64,000 nucleotides of DNA from CAINEC01 sp046303115 (GCA_046303115.1 JBKCGZ010000166.1:46127-110126), one strand, 5' to 3'. Numbered from the stretch's first letter, positions 26,914 through 35,767 are shown. Made by a program: numbers and translations. Notes: generated by a model not told the origin, from the sequence alone.

Positions 26914-28077
26914 ATGTCGCGCATTGAAGAATCATTAATTAAACTGCAGAACTATATCGAAGGGGAGTCTTATAAAGGCTTTGACCCTTATGATACATTA
27001 ATGTCGTTTATTCCTTTTGTAAGAATCAATAAATGGTTAGCTATCATTGCCACACAAGTCCAAAAAAGAAATCCCATTAACATACGTCCTTTATTAGGAA
27101 TTAAAAAAGATTACAATCCAAAGGGATTAGGATTAATGTTACATGCATATGCAGTATTACAACAAAAGCAACCATCGAAAGATTATTCACCACAAATAGA
27201 ATTACTGATTAATTTATTAAAAGAGTTAAGCACAAAAGGATATAGTGGTTATTGCTGGGGATATAATTTTGGATGGTGTAGTCCTGAAAAATATTTAAAG
27301 CCCTACTCTCCCACTTCCGTTGCAACAGCATTTATTATTAAAGGATTTTACGAAGCATATAAAGTAAATCCAACGGAAGAAATCAAATCAATCATACTTT
27401 CAGCTTCTGACTTTGTATTATGCGATTTAGCATTTACCGAAGATGAATCAGGCATTTGCTATAGTTACTCGACAGAAAAAAAAGACATTTGTTATAATGC
27501 GTCTTTATTGGTGGGAGAAATTCTTGCCATCAATTATGTCATATCCAAGAATGAATCAATAAAGAAAAAATGTCATCATATAGTTAACTATGTAGTCAAC
27601 AAACAACATAGTGATGGACATTGGGCATATAGTAAAAATAAATCTAGCGGTAACGAACGCACGCAAACCGATTTTCACCAGGGATTTGTATTAGAGTCTA
27701 TATCAAATATTATAACGCTTTGCGAAATTAAAGATGAGACCATCGAATATTCACTAAACAAAGGATGCAGCTTTTATATCCTACAACAATTTGAACCGAA
27801 TGGAAGATCGCTGTTTAGGATCCCTAAACTATATCCAACAGACATACACTATCAAGCTCAAGGAATAATTACTTTGTGTAGATTAAAACATAATTCATCA
27901 GAGTTACATTCCTTCGCTAAATCAATTGCGGAATGGACCATCGAAAATATGCAATCGAAAAAAGGATATTTCTATTACAGAGTGTATAAATTTTTCAAGG
28001 ACAAAACATCGTATATCCGTTGGGGACAAGCGTGGATGTTTTTAGCGTTAGCTGAATTAACCGAAGCAGAAAAATGA
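26914..28077 (+). CDS. Alpha/alpha-toroid protein of exopolysaccharide loci, function unknown
   Basis: 387 residues from the ATG at 26914, four bases after the previous stop; a TTG start at 26902 would lie inside the neighbour. No signal peptide or TM. The sequence has repeated helix pairs with aromatic/Gly turns (YSGYCWGYNFGWCSPEKY, YNASLLVGEILAINY, DGHWAYSKN, FHQGFVLESISN, YYRVYKFFKD), resembling the (alpha/alpha)6 toroid of terpenoid cyclases, six-hairpin glycosidases and epimerases. Homologues typically sit next to the bi-domain oxidoreductase. A carbohydrate lyase, epimerase or hydrolase role is possible but no catalytic residues are recognised. It overlaps the next gene by 4 bases. Confidence 0.65.
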   Translation: MSRIEESLIKLQNYIEGESYKGFDPYDTLMSFIPFVRINKWLAIIATQVQKRNPINIRPLLGIKKDYNPKGLGLMLHAYAVLQQKQPSKDYSPQIELLINLLKELSTKGYSGYCWGYNFGWCSPEKYLKPYSPTSVATAFIIKGFYEAYKVNPTEEIKSIILSASDFVLCDLAFTEDESGICYSYSTEKKDICYNASLLVGEILAINYVISKNESIKKKCHHIVNYVVNKQHSDGHWAYSKNKSSGNERTQTDFHQGFVLESISNIITLCEIKDETIEYSLNKGCSFYILQQFEPNGRSLFRIPKLYPTDIHYQAQGIITLCRLKHNSSELHSFAKSIAEWTIENMQSKKGYFYYRVYKFFKDKTSYIRWGQAWMFLALAELTEAEK

Positions 28078-29123
28078 AAAGAATTATAATATACATGGGG
28101 CATCCAGCCCACTTTCACTTATTCAAGAATACAATCATTCTTTTGAAAGAAGCTGGACATGATGTTAAGATTCTTATTAAGAAGAAAGATATATTAGAAG
28201 ATCTACTTAAAAACCAAGGTTGGGACTATACCAATATTCATTCGAAAGAACGTGGCGACTCACGATTTAAAATTGCATTAGCCTTATTAAAAAGAGAATT
28301 AGCGCTACTCAAAATTGTGTTACAATACAAGCCGCATTTGATGGCTGGAACTTCTGCTGAAATTACGCATATTGGAAAAATCACGCGCATACCATCAATT
28401 GTTGTGAATGAAGACGATGCTGATGTTGTTCCTTTATTTGCAAAAGTGGCTTATCCAATGGCGACAACCGTTTTAGCGCCTCATTGTTGCGATTGTGGAA
28501 AATGGAATCACAAGAAAACAGGATACGATAGTTATCATGAACTGGCTTATTTGCATCCGAATCATTTTCATGCTGATGAGTCTATCGTAAAGAAATACAT
28601 ACAAGAAAAAGATTTTATCATCTTACGATTTGCAAAGTTAAATGCACATCATGATGAAGGAAGAAAAGGAATCGATGATGCGCTAGCATTAAAGCTTATC
28701 GAATTAATTTCTCCATATGGACGAGTGTATATTACCAGCGAGCGAGAACTTTCAAAAGAATTGGAACCCTATCGCATCAGCATAAACCCATTACATATAC
28801 ATCATGCAATGGCCTTTGCAAAAATGTATATTGGAGATAGCCAGACAATGGCTGCTGAAGCGGCAGTTCTAGGAACTCCTTCTATACGCTTCAACGATTT
28901 TGTTGGTGAGATTGGCTATTTGGAAGAATTAGAGCACAAGTATCAACTAACTTTTGGTATTCGAACATCAGATAGAGAAAAACTATTTGAAACAACGAAA
29001 ACGCTCATTGAACAAGGCGATTTAAAAGAAGTATTTAAGCTTCGTAAAGAAACTATGCTAAAAGAAAAAACAGACCTCTCAATTTTAATGAAAGATCTGT
29101 TTCTCAAGTATTGTAAAGCTTAG
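28074..29123 (+). CDS. DUF354 family, GT-B/UDP-GlcNAc 2-epimerase-like protein
   Basis: 349 residues. IIIYMGHPAHFHLFKNTI at the N-terminus, HLMAGTSAEITHIGK and MYIGDSQTMAAEAAVLGTPS at the C-terminal nucleotide-sugar site are DUF354 features. The family has the two-Rossmann GT-B arrangement shared by 2-epimerases and glycosyltransferases; members occur in bacterial and archaeal surface-glycan loci. Last gene of the locus. Its TAG stop shares bases with the stop of the convergent cysteine desulfurase gene, leaving no intergenic space. Confidence 0.82.
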   Translation: MKRIIIYMGHPAHFHLFKNTIILLKEAGHDVKILIKKKDILEDLLKNQGWDYTNIHSKERGDSRFKIALALLKRELALLKIVLQYKPHLMAGTSAEITHIGKITRIPSIVVNEDDADVVPLFAKVAYPMATTVLAPHCCDCGKWNHKKTGYDSYHELAYLHPNHFHADESIVKKYIQEKDFIILRFAKLNAHHDEGRKGIDDALALKLIELISPYGRVYITSERELSKELEPYRISINPLHIHHAMAFAKMYIGDSQTMAAEAAVLGTPSIRFNDFVGEIGYLEELEHKYQLTFGIRTSDREKLFETTKTLIEQGDLKEVFKLRKETMLKEKTDLSILMKDLFLKYCKA

Positions 29124-30253
29124 GCAGTAACTAAAAAGAGTTCCTTTAATTTCTCAACGGTATAATCAATTTCCTCTTTTGTTGTAAAGCGACAAAACGA
29201 AAAACGAATAGATGGTCGCGACATGTCTGCATTAATTCCGCGTAAAACATGAGAACCAACATTACTTCCTGACGAACAGGCACTACCTGCAGAACAAGCA
29301 ATACCAGCGATATCTAAATTAAACAACAACATTTCAGCACTATCGATTTTCGGGAATGATACATTTAAAACAGTGTACAAACTATCATCTGTTATATCAC
29401 CATTAAACTTCACTCCTTCAATTTCATTTTTTAATCGATCAGCCATGTAATTTTTCAAACCTTTTACATGAGCCATATCTTCTTGCATGTCAGCGTAAGC
29501 AATTTCTAATGCCTTTGCTAATCCTACAATTCCGTAAACATTCTCCGTTCCTCCACGCATATTACGTTCTTGAGCACCACCCGTGATAAACGGCTTTATC
29601 TTCACACGATTATTGATGTATAAAAATCCAATACCTTTTGGTCCGTGAAATTTATGCGCAGCACAAGTGATAAAATCAATCGGCAATGATGACAAATCAT
29701 GTTCAAAATGTCCCATTGTCTGAACTGTATCAGAATGAAAAATTGCATTATACTTTCTGCACAAATCACCTACTTGCTGTAATGGAAGCAATGTTCCAAT
29801 TTCATTGTTAGCATGCATCAAAGAAACAAAACTACGATCGTTGTTATTTAACAATTCTTCTAAATGATTTAAATCGACATGACCTTGTTCATCAACATTA
29901 ACAAGACTCAACTTGATTTCACCTTTATGTGCAAGCTCTTCTAACGTATGCAAAACAGCATGATGTTCTAACGCAGAAGTTATAGCATGCTTTAAGCCTA
30001 AGTCATGCATTCCACAACGAATGGCCATATTATCAGCTTCAGTACCGCCGGATGTAAAAAATATTTCTGCCGGAGATGTTTTTAATAACGATGCTACTTT
30101 CTTTCGTGATGTCTCAATCAACGAACGAACTTCACGTCCGTAAGCATGAATAGAAGAAGGATTTCCAAATTGACTTTGCAATACAGGAATCATCGCTTCT
30201 ACTACATCGGGATGAATAGCTGTTGTTGCGGCATTATCGAGATAGACTTTCAT
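29120..30253 (-). CDS. Cysteine desulfurase, NifS/IscS class
   Basis: 377 residues, class V aminotransferase fold. The PLP-binding Lys lies in CAAHKFHGPKGIGFLY. The active-site Cys lies in the C-terminal loop AGIACSAGSACSSGS, as in group I (NifS/IscS) desulfurases. LDNAATTAIHPDVVEAM opens the protein. It removes sulfur from cysteine to form a persulfide for Fe-S clusters or tRNA thiolation. No iscU/sufU follows it, so the acceptor is unclear. It lies 13 bases after glmM in an apparent ribBA-glmM-desulfurase operon. Confidence 0.92.
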   Translation of the reverse strand: MKVYLDNAATTAIHPDVVEAMIPVLQSQFGNPSSIHAYGREVRSLIETSRKKVASLLKTSPAEIFFTSGGTEADNMAIRCGMHDLGLKHAITSALEHHAVLHTLEELAHKGEIKLSLVNVDEQGHVDLNHLEELLNNNDRSFVSLMHANNEIGTLLPLQQVGDLCRKYNAIFHSDTVQTMGHFEHDLSSLPIDFITCAAHKFHGPKGIGFLYINNRVKIKPFITGGAQERNMRGGTENVYGIVGLAKALEIAYADMQEDMAHVKGLKNYMADRLKNEIEGVKFNGDITDDSLYTVLNVSFPKIDSAEMLLFNLDIAGIACSAGSACSSGSNVGSHVLRGINADMSRPSIRFSFCRFTTKEEIDYTVEKLKELFLVTA

Positions 30254-30266
30254 AAATTTCGATTGA

Positions 30267-31661
30267 TTAATTAGATGTGATTATTTCTTTGATATCGGAA
30301 ATTATTTTCTCTGCTAGATTATCTGCAGTTGTCATTGATTCACTTTCAGAATAAATTCGAATGATAGGCTCCGTATTTGATTTACGAAGGTGAACCCACT
30401 CTTTGTTAAATTCTATTTTAACTCCGTCGATTGTATTGATTGGCTGAGCCGAATATTTAGTTTTGACTCCTTCTAACACATCATCAACATTAATCTCTGG
30501 CGTTAATTCAATTTTATTTTTTGAAATATAATAATCAGGATATGATGCTCGTAACATTGAACAAGTCTTTCCATACTTTGCAAGCTGCGTTAAGAAAATG
30601 GCAATACCAACTAATGCATCACGTCCGTAATGTAACTCTGGAAGAATTACCCCACCATTTCCTTCACCACCAATAACTGCATTTGTTTCTTTCATCTTAG
30701 TAACAACATTCACCTCCCCAACAGCTGCTGCTGCATAAGTACAGCCATGCTTTTCGGTTACATCACGCAAAGCACGAGTAGATGATAAATTAGAAACTGT
30801 ATTTCCTTTTTTATGTTGCAAAACAAAATCGGCTATTGCTACTAACGTATACTCCTCACCGAACATTTCACCATCTTCACATACAATAGCAAGTCTATCC
30901 ACATCAGGATCTACTACTAATCCAACATGCGCACCTTTCTTTTTAATTTCTTTAGCTATCTCTGTTAAATTCTCCGGTAATGGCTCTGGATTATGAGGAA
31001 ACTGTCCGTTAGGTTCACAATAAAGCGCTAAAATATTTTCAACTCCTAATGCTTTTAATAAAGCAGGCACAGCAATACCTCCCGTTGAATTAACACAATC
31101 AATAGCAACTTTAAAATTCTTTTCTTTAATTGCATTAATGTCAACATAAGGCAAAGCTAAAATACTTTGTATATGACGATTGATGGAATTATGATCATCA
31201 GAAATATTTCCTAACTTATTTACATCAGCAAAAATCAACTCATCACTTTCGGCGATTCTCAAAAGTTCTTCTCCATCGGCAGCAGAAATAAATTCGCCTT
31301 TATTGTTTAACAATTTTAGGGCATTCCATTGTTTAGGGTTATGGCTTGCCGTTAGTATAATTCCTCCACTCGCTTTATGAAACGGAACATCCATTTCAAC
31401 TGTAGGAGTTGTTGAAAGTCCTGTATTGATAACATCAACACCCATCGATACCAAAGTAGAAATAACTAAACCCGAAACCATCTCACCTGAAATTCTCGCA
31501 TCACGTCCTACAACTACTTTACAAGCTTCGCTTTGATTTTGATTTTTCAACCATACAGCATAAGCAGCTGTAAATTTCACTACATCTAATGGTGTTAATC
31601 CTTCGCCTTGAATTCCGCCAATGGTTCCTCTAATTCCTGATATTGATTTTATAAGTGTCAT
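30267..31661 (-). CDS. glmM: Phosphoglucosamine mutase / phosphohexomutase
   Basis: 464 residues, four-domain alpha-D-phosphohexomutase. The phosphoserine loop is ILTASHNPKQWNALKL, the metal loop VDPDVDRLAI, the sugar loop GGEGNGGVI, and the phosphate-binding end RKSNTEPIIRIYSES. The start MTLIKSISGIRGTIGG is typical of the bacteroidal GlmM group, which interconverts glucosamine-6- and -1-phosphate for UDP-GlcNAc. Phosphomannomutase is the alternative, as the sugar loop does not settle specificity with certainty. Seven bases after ribBA. Confidence 0.87.
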   Translation of the reverse strand: MTLIKSISGIRGTIGGIQGEGLTPLDVVKFTAAYAVWLKNQNQSEACKVVVGRDARISGEMVSGLVISTLVSMGVDVINTGLSTTPTVEMDVPFHKASGGIILTASHNPKQWNALKLLNNKGEFISAADGEELLRIAESDELIFADVNKLGNISDDHNSINRHIQSILALPYVDINAIKEKNFKVAIDCVNSTGGIAVPALLKALGVENILALYCEPNGQFPHNPEPLPENLTEIAKEIKKKGAHVGLVVDPDVDRLAIVCEDGEMFGEEYTLVAIADFVLQHKKGNTVSNLSSTRALRDVTEKHGCTYAAAAVGEVNVVTKMKETNAVIGGEGNGGVILPELHYGRDALVGIAIFLTQLAKYGKTCSMLRASYPDYYISKNKIELTPEINVDDVLEGVKTKYSAQPINTIDGVKIEFNKEWVHLRKSNTEPIIRIYSESESMTTADNLAEKIISDIKEIITSN

Positions 31662-31668
31662 TCGTAAA

Positions 31669-32886
31669 TTAATCTTTTGATTTTATTAAATGTCCCATTT
31701 TATCTCTTTTAGTCTTAAGATAAAACTCGTTGTGTTCATTTGATTCTATTTCAATTGGCACTCGTTCTAAAATTTCTAATCCGTAGCCAATTAATCCTGC
31801 ACGCTTAGTTGGATTGTTCGACATTAATCTCATTTTAGCTATACCTAAGTCGCGGATAATTTGCGCGCCCACACCATAGTCTCGCTCATCCATTTTAAAT
31901 CCGAGTTGCAAATTAGCTTCAACGGTATCTAATCCTTCTTCTTGAAGCTTATATGCTTTGAGTTTATTTAGGAGTCCAATTCCTCTTCCCTCTTGATTCA
32001 TGTAAACGATAGCACCTTTTCCTTCAGCTTCAATTTTCTTCATGGCTTGATGTAATTGCGGACCACAATCACAACGACAAGACCCAAAGATATCACCGGT
32101 TAAGCAAGATGAATGCACACGCACAAGCACAGGCTCGTCAATAGTCCATTCACCTTTCACTAAGGCAAGATGTTCCATACCATTGTTCGATTGAGTGTAA
32201 GCAATCAGTCTAAAATCGCCATACTCAGTTGGCATATCCACTTCAATATTTCTATGAATTAATGTTTCATGCTCTAAACGATATTTAATGAGTGCTTCAA
32301 TAGAAATTATTTTCATGCTGAAACGCTCTGCAATCTCAATTAATTGAGGAAGACGCGCCATTGAGCCATCTTCATTCATAATTTCAACAATCGTTCCTGA
32401 AGGATAAAATCCAGCTAATGATGCAAGGTCCATAGAAGCCTCTGTGTGACCTGCTCTTCTAAGTACACCACCAGTTTTCGCTTTCAGCGGGAATATATGT
32501 CCTGGTCGACCAAGGTCAGAAGGCTTAGTGTTTACATCAATCATTGCCTGAATAGTTTTAGCACGATCGGATGCAGAAATACCAGTTGTACAACCATTAC
32601 CTAATAGATCAACTGAAACTGTAAATGCTGTTTCATGAGAGGCTGTATTTGTGTTTACCATCATTGGCAGCTGCAACTCTTCACAGCGCGATTCAGAAAT
32701 CGATACGCAGATTAGTCCTTTACCATGCGTAGCCATGAAATTCACTATTTCAGGCGTAACACTTTGAGAGGCTATCACGAAATCACCTTCGTTTTCACGA
32801 TCCTCATCATCTACAACAATTATTATCTTACCCTCACGCAGATCTTGCAATGCCTCGGCGATTGTATTTAATTTAAAGCTTCCCAT
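31669..32886 (-). CDS. ribBA: Bifunctional 3,4-dihydroxy-2-butanone-4-phosphate synthase / GTP cyclohydrolase II
   Basis: 405 residues from the ATG at 32886. RibB half (about 5-205): IIVVDDEDRENEGDFVIA and RRAGHTEASMDLASLAG. RibA half (about 210-400): zinc-binding CLTGDIFGSCRCDCG, then NQEGRGIGLLNK. It catalyses the two entry reactions of riboflavin synthesis, from ribulose-5-phosphate and from GTP. The longer frame to 32907 would begin upstream of the predicted transcription start, so 32886 is preferred. No FMN riboswitch is visible in the leader. Confidence 0.95.
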   Translation of the reverse strand: MGSFKLNTIAEALQDLREGKIIIVVDDEDRENEGDFVIASQSVTPEIVNFMATHGKGLICVSISESRCEELQLPMMVNTNTASHETAFTVSVDLLGNGCTTGISASDRAKTIQAMIDVNTKPSDLGRPGHIFPLKAKTGGVLRRAGHTEASMDLASLAGFYPSGTIVEIMNEDGSMARLPQLIEIAERFSMKIISIEALIKYRLEHETLIHRNIEVDMPTEYGDFRLIAYTQSNNGMEHLALVKGEWTIDEPVLVRVHSSCLTGDIFGSCRCDCGPQLHQAMKKIEAEGKGAIVYMNQEGRGIGLLNKLKAYKLQEEGLDTVEANLQLGFKMDERDYGVGAQIIRDLGIAKMRLMSNNPTKRAGLIGYGLEILERVPIEIESNEHNEFYLKTKRDKMGHLIKSKD

Positions 32887-32904
32887 GGTTATTTTTTGTC
32901 GCTG

Positions 32905-32912
32905 CAAAATTA
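32905..32912 (-). promoter_or_regulatory. Candidate -7 box for ribBA
   Basis: On the minus strand TAATTTTG, an exact match to the Bacteroidota -7 consensus TAnnTTTG, 18 bases before the ribBA ATG. No clear TTTG -33 box at 19-21 bases. It implies a very short leader. Confidence 0.4.
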
Positions 32913-33074
32913 CAAAATAGTGTTGGTTGATTTTGATTTTAGGGTAACATTAATTGAAATAAAAAAAACTTTCAAAAAAATGTAACCAAAGAAAACGACC
33001 TTCCGTTATACAACTCAGATTCAACAATTGAATCATTCGTTCTGAAAACATGATATAATTTGGATTTAAAATTT

Positions 33075-33094
33075 ATAAACCCCGTAAGGTTTAT
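33075..33094. repeat. CCGTAA-loop hairpin 1
   Basis: ATAAACC and GGTTTAT pair perfectly (7 bp) around the hexaloop CCGTAA. First of four hairpins in this spacer that share the loop but differ in stem sequence. Confidence 0.8.
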
Positions 33095-33127
33095 GATTTT
33101 TAAGGATCCACATAACAATAAAAACAT

Positions 33128-33145
33128 TTTGCCCCGTAAGGCAAG
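33128..33145. repeat. CCGTAA-loop hairpin 2
   Basis: TTTGCC and GGCAAG pair (five Watson-Crick pairs plus a closing T-G) around the same CCGTAA loop, 53 bases after hairpin 1. Confidence 0.75.
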
Positions 33146-33150
33146 ATTAA

Positions 33151-33389
33151 ATGGTTTTGGTGTTTTAGGTTAAATGTCTGGAGAGTAGCCCCGTAAGGCT
33201 ACTCTCAATAGACAGCTTAAAATTTAAAAAATCAGTTAATCAAAAGCATGGTTAGCTTTTCAGGTTGATTGTCAGTTATGAAGTAGCCCCGTAAGGCTAC
33301 TTCGGGCTGACTAAACTAGAGCTAATTTTAAAAAAATGGTTAGGTTTTTAGGTTGATATCACGAGGGGGGCCTGTCTCCCCTCTGATAT
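33151..33389. repeat. Three degenerate tandem units of about 90 bases, each carrying a different hairpin
   Basis: Units begin with similar ATGGTT...TTTT(A/C)AGGTT stretches at 33151, 33248 and 33336 (spacing 97 and 88). Unit 1 has a perfect 10-bp hairpin, GAGAGTAGCC/GGCTACTCTC, around CCGTAA (33181-33206), with an outer stem TGTCT/AGACA. Unit 2 has a perfect 9-bp hairpin, GAAGTAGCC/GGCTACTTC, around CCGTAA (33280-33303), with an outer stem GTCAG/CTGAC. Unit 3 has outer ATATCA/TGATAT plus inner GAGGGGGG/CTCCCCTC around CCTGT (33356-33389). Outer stems differ in sequence yet still pair, so structure rather than sequence is kept. The remaining 32913-33074 of the gap shows no gene or motif. Confidence 0.75.
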
Positions 33390-33414
33390 ATTAAAGACCA
33401 AATTCATAAAAAAC

Positions 33415-33445
33415 AAAAAAGTCCAGACATGTCTGGACTTTTTTT
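33415..33445. terminator. Bidirectional terminator downstream of the fumarylacetoacetase-family gene
   Basis: Perfect 18-base palindrome GTCCAGACATGTCTGGAC (33421-33438) flanked by six A on the left and seven T on the right, so it forms a hairpin followed by a U-run on either strand. It ends the minus-strand gene whose stop is at 33448; on the plus strand it would stop any transcript from the repeat block. Confidence 0.85.
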
Positions 33446-33447
33446 GC

Positions 33448-34470
33448 TTAATGCTGTTTCTTCTTAAGATTCAGTATAGAAAAATCGGAATTTTCTTTTT
33501 TAATGGTGTTTTGTAAACAACCTAATCCATCAATCGACATTTCCACCACATCACCTTCTTGAAGCCATTGAACCGGATAATTTGGATTATTTAATTTACC
33601 TGTTCCATTTAATTCAAGGAAACAGCCTGTACCAACAGTTCCAGATCCAATCACATCACCCGGAAAAATATCCGCACCATAGGCACAGCGCTCAATGATT
33701 TCAGCAAAGGTCCAATCCATATCAGCCATATTCCCTTCACTAACCTGCACTCCATTCACCCAGCATTTCATTGAAAGGTTATAATTATTCCCTTCGTGAT
33801 CTTTTTTAGCAGCCACTTTAAAAGCTTCAAGTTCATCTGGCGTTACCATATAAGGACCAATAACAGTTGAAAAATCTTTTCCTTTTGCTGGTCCGAGATT
33901 TAATTTCATTTCTTCCATTTGTAAAAGGCGCGCTGACATATCATTCATAATCATATAGCCCGCGATATATTGATCAGCATCTTTGGCTTTTACATTTCTT
34001 CCACGTTTGCCCAATACAACGGCAGCTTCCAATTCGAAATCTAATTGACGGAAATGGTCGGGCATACAATAAATATCTCCAGGTCCTTGAATTGCATTAT
34101 GATTTGTAAAATAAAAGATGGGGTATTCATCAAATTCTGGAATCATCTCCACTCCACGATTACGGCGTGCTGCAGCCACATGCTGACGAAACGCATAACC
34201 ATCACGGCAAGATGTAGGCTGAGGCACAGGAGCTAACATATTGACAGCATTCCATTCCAGGCCAACAAAATCTATTTTACCTTCATTGATATTTAATTCC
34301 ATTTTGCGCGCTTCATCCATCGATTTCTCTTCGCCATCCAATAATTCTTTCATTGAAAAAGGAGCTGAAACGCCCATAATAGCTGCTAATTCAGCATAAG
34401 GATAAATTTTTCCGTTAACATAAAATGCTACTGCGGGTCCTTTCGGTGTATTGATACTGACAAGTTTCAT
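33448..34470 (-). CDS. Fumarylacetoacetate hydrolase family protein
   Basis: 340 residues from the ATG at 34470 (MKLVSINTPKGPAVAFYVNG); the frame upstream to 34500 would include the candidate -7 box and is rejected. FAH C-terminal fold: FYFTNHNAIQGPGDIY, DFELEAAVVLGKRGRNV with metal-binding acidic residues, AGYMIMNDMSARLLQ, KGKDFSTVIGPYMVTPDEL and the GSGTVGTGCFLE end. Divergent from homogentisate dioxygenase, so it most likely splits fumarylacetoacetate into fumarate and acetoacetate, the last step of tyrosine/homogentisate breakdown. No maleylacetoacetate isomerase or HPPD gene is nearby. Confidence 0.85.
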   Translation of the reverse strand: MKLVSINTPKGPAVAFYVNGKIYPYAELAAIMGVSAPFSMKELLDGEEKSMDEARKMELNINEGKIDFVGLEWNAVNMLAPVPQPTSCRDGYAFRQHVAAARRNRGVEMIPEFDEYPIFYFTNHNAIQGPGDIYCMPDHFRQLDFELEAAVVLGKRGRNVKAKDADQYIAGYMIMNDMSARLLQMEEMKLNLGPAKGKDFSTVIGPYMVTPDELEAFKVAAKKDHEGNNYNLSMKCWVNGVQVSEGNMADMDWTFAEIIERCAYGADIFPGDVIGSGTVGTGCFLELNGTGKLNNPNYPVQWLQEGDVVEMSIDGLGCLQNTIKKENSDFSILNLKKKQH

Positions 34471-34479
34471 ATTTAAAAA

Positions 34480-34512
34480 TTTGGATACAAAAGTAACCAT
34501 TGGTTAAATTTG
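34480..34512 (+). promoter_or_regulatory. Promoter of homogentisate dioxygenase gene
   Basis: TTTG (34480-34483), 21 bases, then TAAATTTG (34505-34512): exact matches to both Bacteroidota promoter boxes at an accepted spacing. The predicted start is near 34516-34519, giving a leader of about 45 bases. It overlaps the minus-strand promoter, so the two genes are likely controlled together. Confidence 0.65.
34488..34495 (-). promoter_or_regulatory. Candidate -7 box for the fumarylacetoacetase-family gene
   Basis: TACTTTTG on the minus strand fits TAnnTTTG, 17 bases before the ATG at 34470, and lies between the two boxes of the divergent promoter. No clear -33 box. Confidence 0.4.
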
Positions 34513-34564
34513 TCGGACTAAAAAGTGAATAAATTTCCGATATTCGCAACAGACAAATAATATT

Positions 34565-35722
34565 ATGCCTCAATATCACAAGCAAGGATCGATACCACGC
34601 AAAAGACATACGCAGTTTAGAAATGAACAAGGTAAACTATATGCTGAAGAATTAGTTTCCACGCATGGATTTTCTAACATTTACTCTCTTATTTATCATT
34701 GTCACCCTCCTACTATGGTTAAGTCATTAGGAGAACCATTTTCCAGAGAGCCAAAAATTGTTGCTCAACGCTTTTTAAAGCATCAGAGTTTTTTAGGTTT
34801 TAATATTGAGCCAGAAGACGATTATATGGAGAGCAAAAAAGCTGTTTTAGTTAACAATGACCTACATATTTCGTTGGCAGCTCCAAGAAAATCGATTAGT
34901 GATTATTATTTGAAAAATGCTGATGCTGACGAGGTTATTTTTGTACATAAAGGCTCTGGGGTTTTAAAGACAATTTACGGAGATATTGATTTTGGATATG
35001 GCGATTATTTAGTTATTCCGAGAGGTACAACTTTTCAATTACACTTTAACGATGAGAACAATCGCTTATTTATTATTGATTCCTTCACTGCAATTGAATT
35101 TCCGAAGCGTTATTTGAATAATTACGGTCAGTTTGAAGAGCATGCTCCAATGTGCGAGCGTGATATCAGAAGACCTGAAAGTATGAAAACTCATAACGAA
35201 ACGGGCGACTTCAAAGTAATGATTAAAAAACAAGGTATTGTGTATCCATATATTTATGCAACCCACCCTTTTGATGCGATTGGATGGGATGGTAATTTAT
35301 ATCCTTATGCTTTTAACATTCAAGATTTTGAGCCAATAACTGGCAGGCTTCATTTACCTCCACCGATACATCAAACATTTGAAGCTCATAATTTTGTCAT
35401 TTGTTCATTCGTACCTAGAATGTATGATTACCATCCTCAGTCGATACCAGCGCCTTATAACCACAGTAATGTAGATTCTGATGAAGTATTATACTATGTG
35501 GATGGAGATTTCATGAGTAGAAAATCAGTTATTCAGGGCCAAATCACCTTGCATCCTGCTGGAATTCCTCATGGCCCACATCCAGGAACCGTAGAAAAAA
35601 GTATAGGCCAAAAAGAAACAAAGGAGTTAGCAGTGATGGTAGACACATTTAAACCTCTTTGGCTAACGGAGGAAGGGGTTAAAATTATGACGGATGACTA
35701 TTACCGATCTTGGATTGAATAA
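34565..35722 (+). CDS. hmgA: Homogentisate 1,2-dioxygenase
   Basis: 385 residues, bicupin homogentisate dioxygenase family. It begins MPQYHKQGSIPRKRHTQFR, as bacteroidal members do. The C-terminal cupin has PPPIHQTFEAHNFVICSFVPR, SDEVLYYVDGDFMSR and LHPAGIPHGPHPGTVE, which supply the iron-binding His/Glu residues. It opens the ring of homogentisate to maleylacetoacetate using oxygen. It stands next to the divergent fumarylacetoacetase-family gene, so the pair forms the core of the homogentisate route. Confidence 0.92.
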   Translation: MPQYHKQGSIPRKRHTQFRNEQGKLYAEELVSTHGFSNIYSLIYHCHPPTMVKSLGEPFSREPKIVAQRFLKHQSFLGFNIEPEDDYMESKKAVLVNNDLHISLAAPRKSISDYYLKNADADEVIFVHKGSGVLKTIYGDIDFGYGDYLVIPRGTTFQLHFNDENNRLFIIDSFTAIEFPKRYLNNYGQFEEHAPMCERDIRRPESMKTHNETGDFKVMIKKQGIVYPYIYATHPFDAIGWDGNLYPYAFNIQDFEPITGRLHLPPPIHQTFEAHNFVICSFVPRMYDYHPQSIPAPYNHSNVDSDEVLYYVDGDFMSRKSVIQGQITLHPAGIPHGPHPGTVEKSIGQKETKELAVMVDTFKPLWLTEEGVKIMTDDYYRSWIE

Positions 35723-35738
35723 CAAAAAATAATAGTTA

Positions 35739-35767
35739 AAAAAACCGGGGCCTCCCCGGTTTTTTTT
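35739..35767 (+). terminator. Terminator after hmgA
   Basis: AAAACCGGGG, three-base loop CCT, CCCCGGTTTT, then more T: a strong GC-rich stem with a T-run, 17 bases after the hmgA stop. Confidence 0.9.

Noticed and set aside
29120..32886. ISC/SUF Fe-S operon
   Set aside because: Only the cysteine desulfurase is present; its neighbours are riboflavin and amino-sugar genes, so no assembly operon can be claimed.
32887..33074. FMN riboswitch upstream of ribBA
   Set aside because: The leader predicted from the -7 box is very short, and none of the conserved RFN blocks can be read on the minus strand.
33075..33303. CRISPR array
   Set aside because: The repeated units are hairpins with changing stems and unequal spacing, not identical direct repeats with unique spacers; no cas genes nearby.
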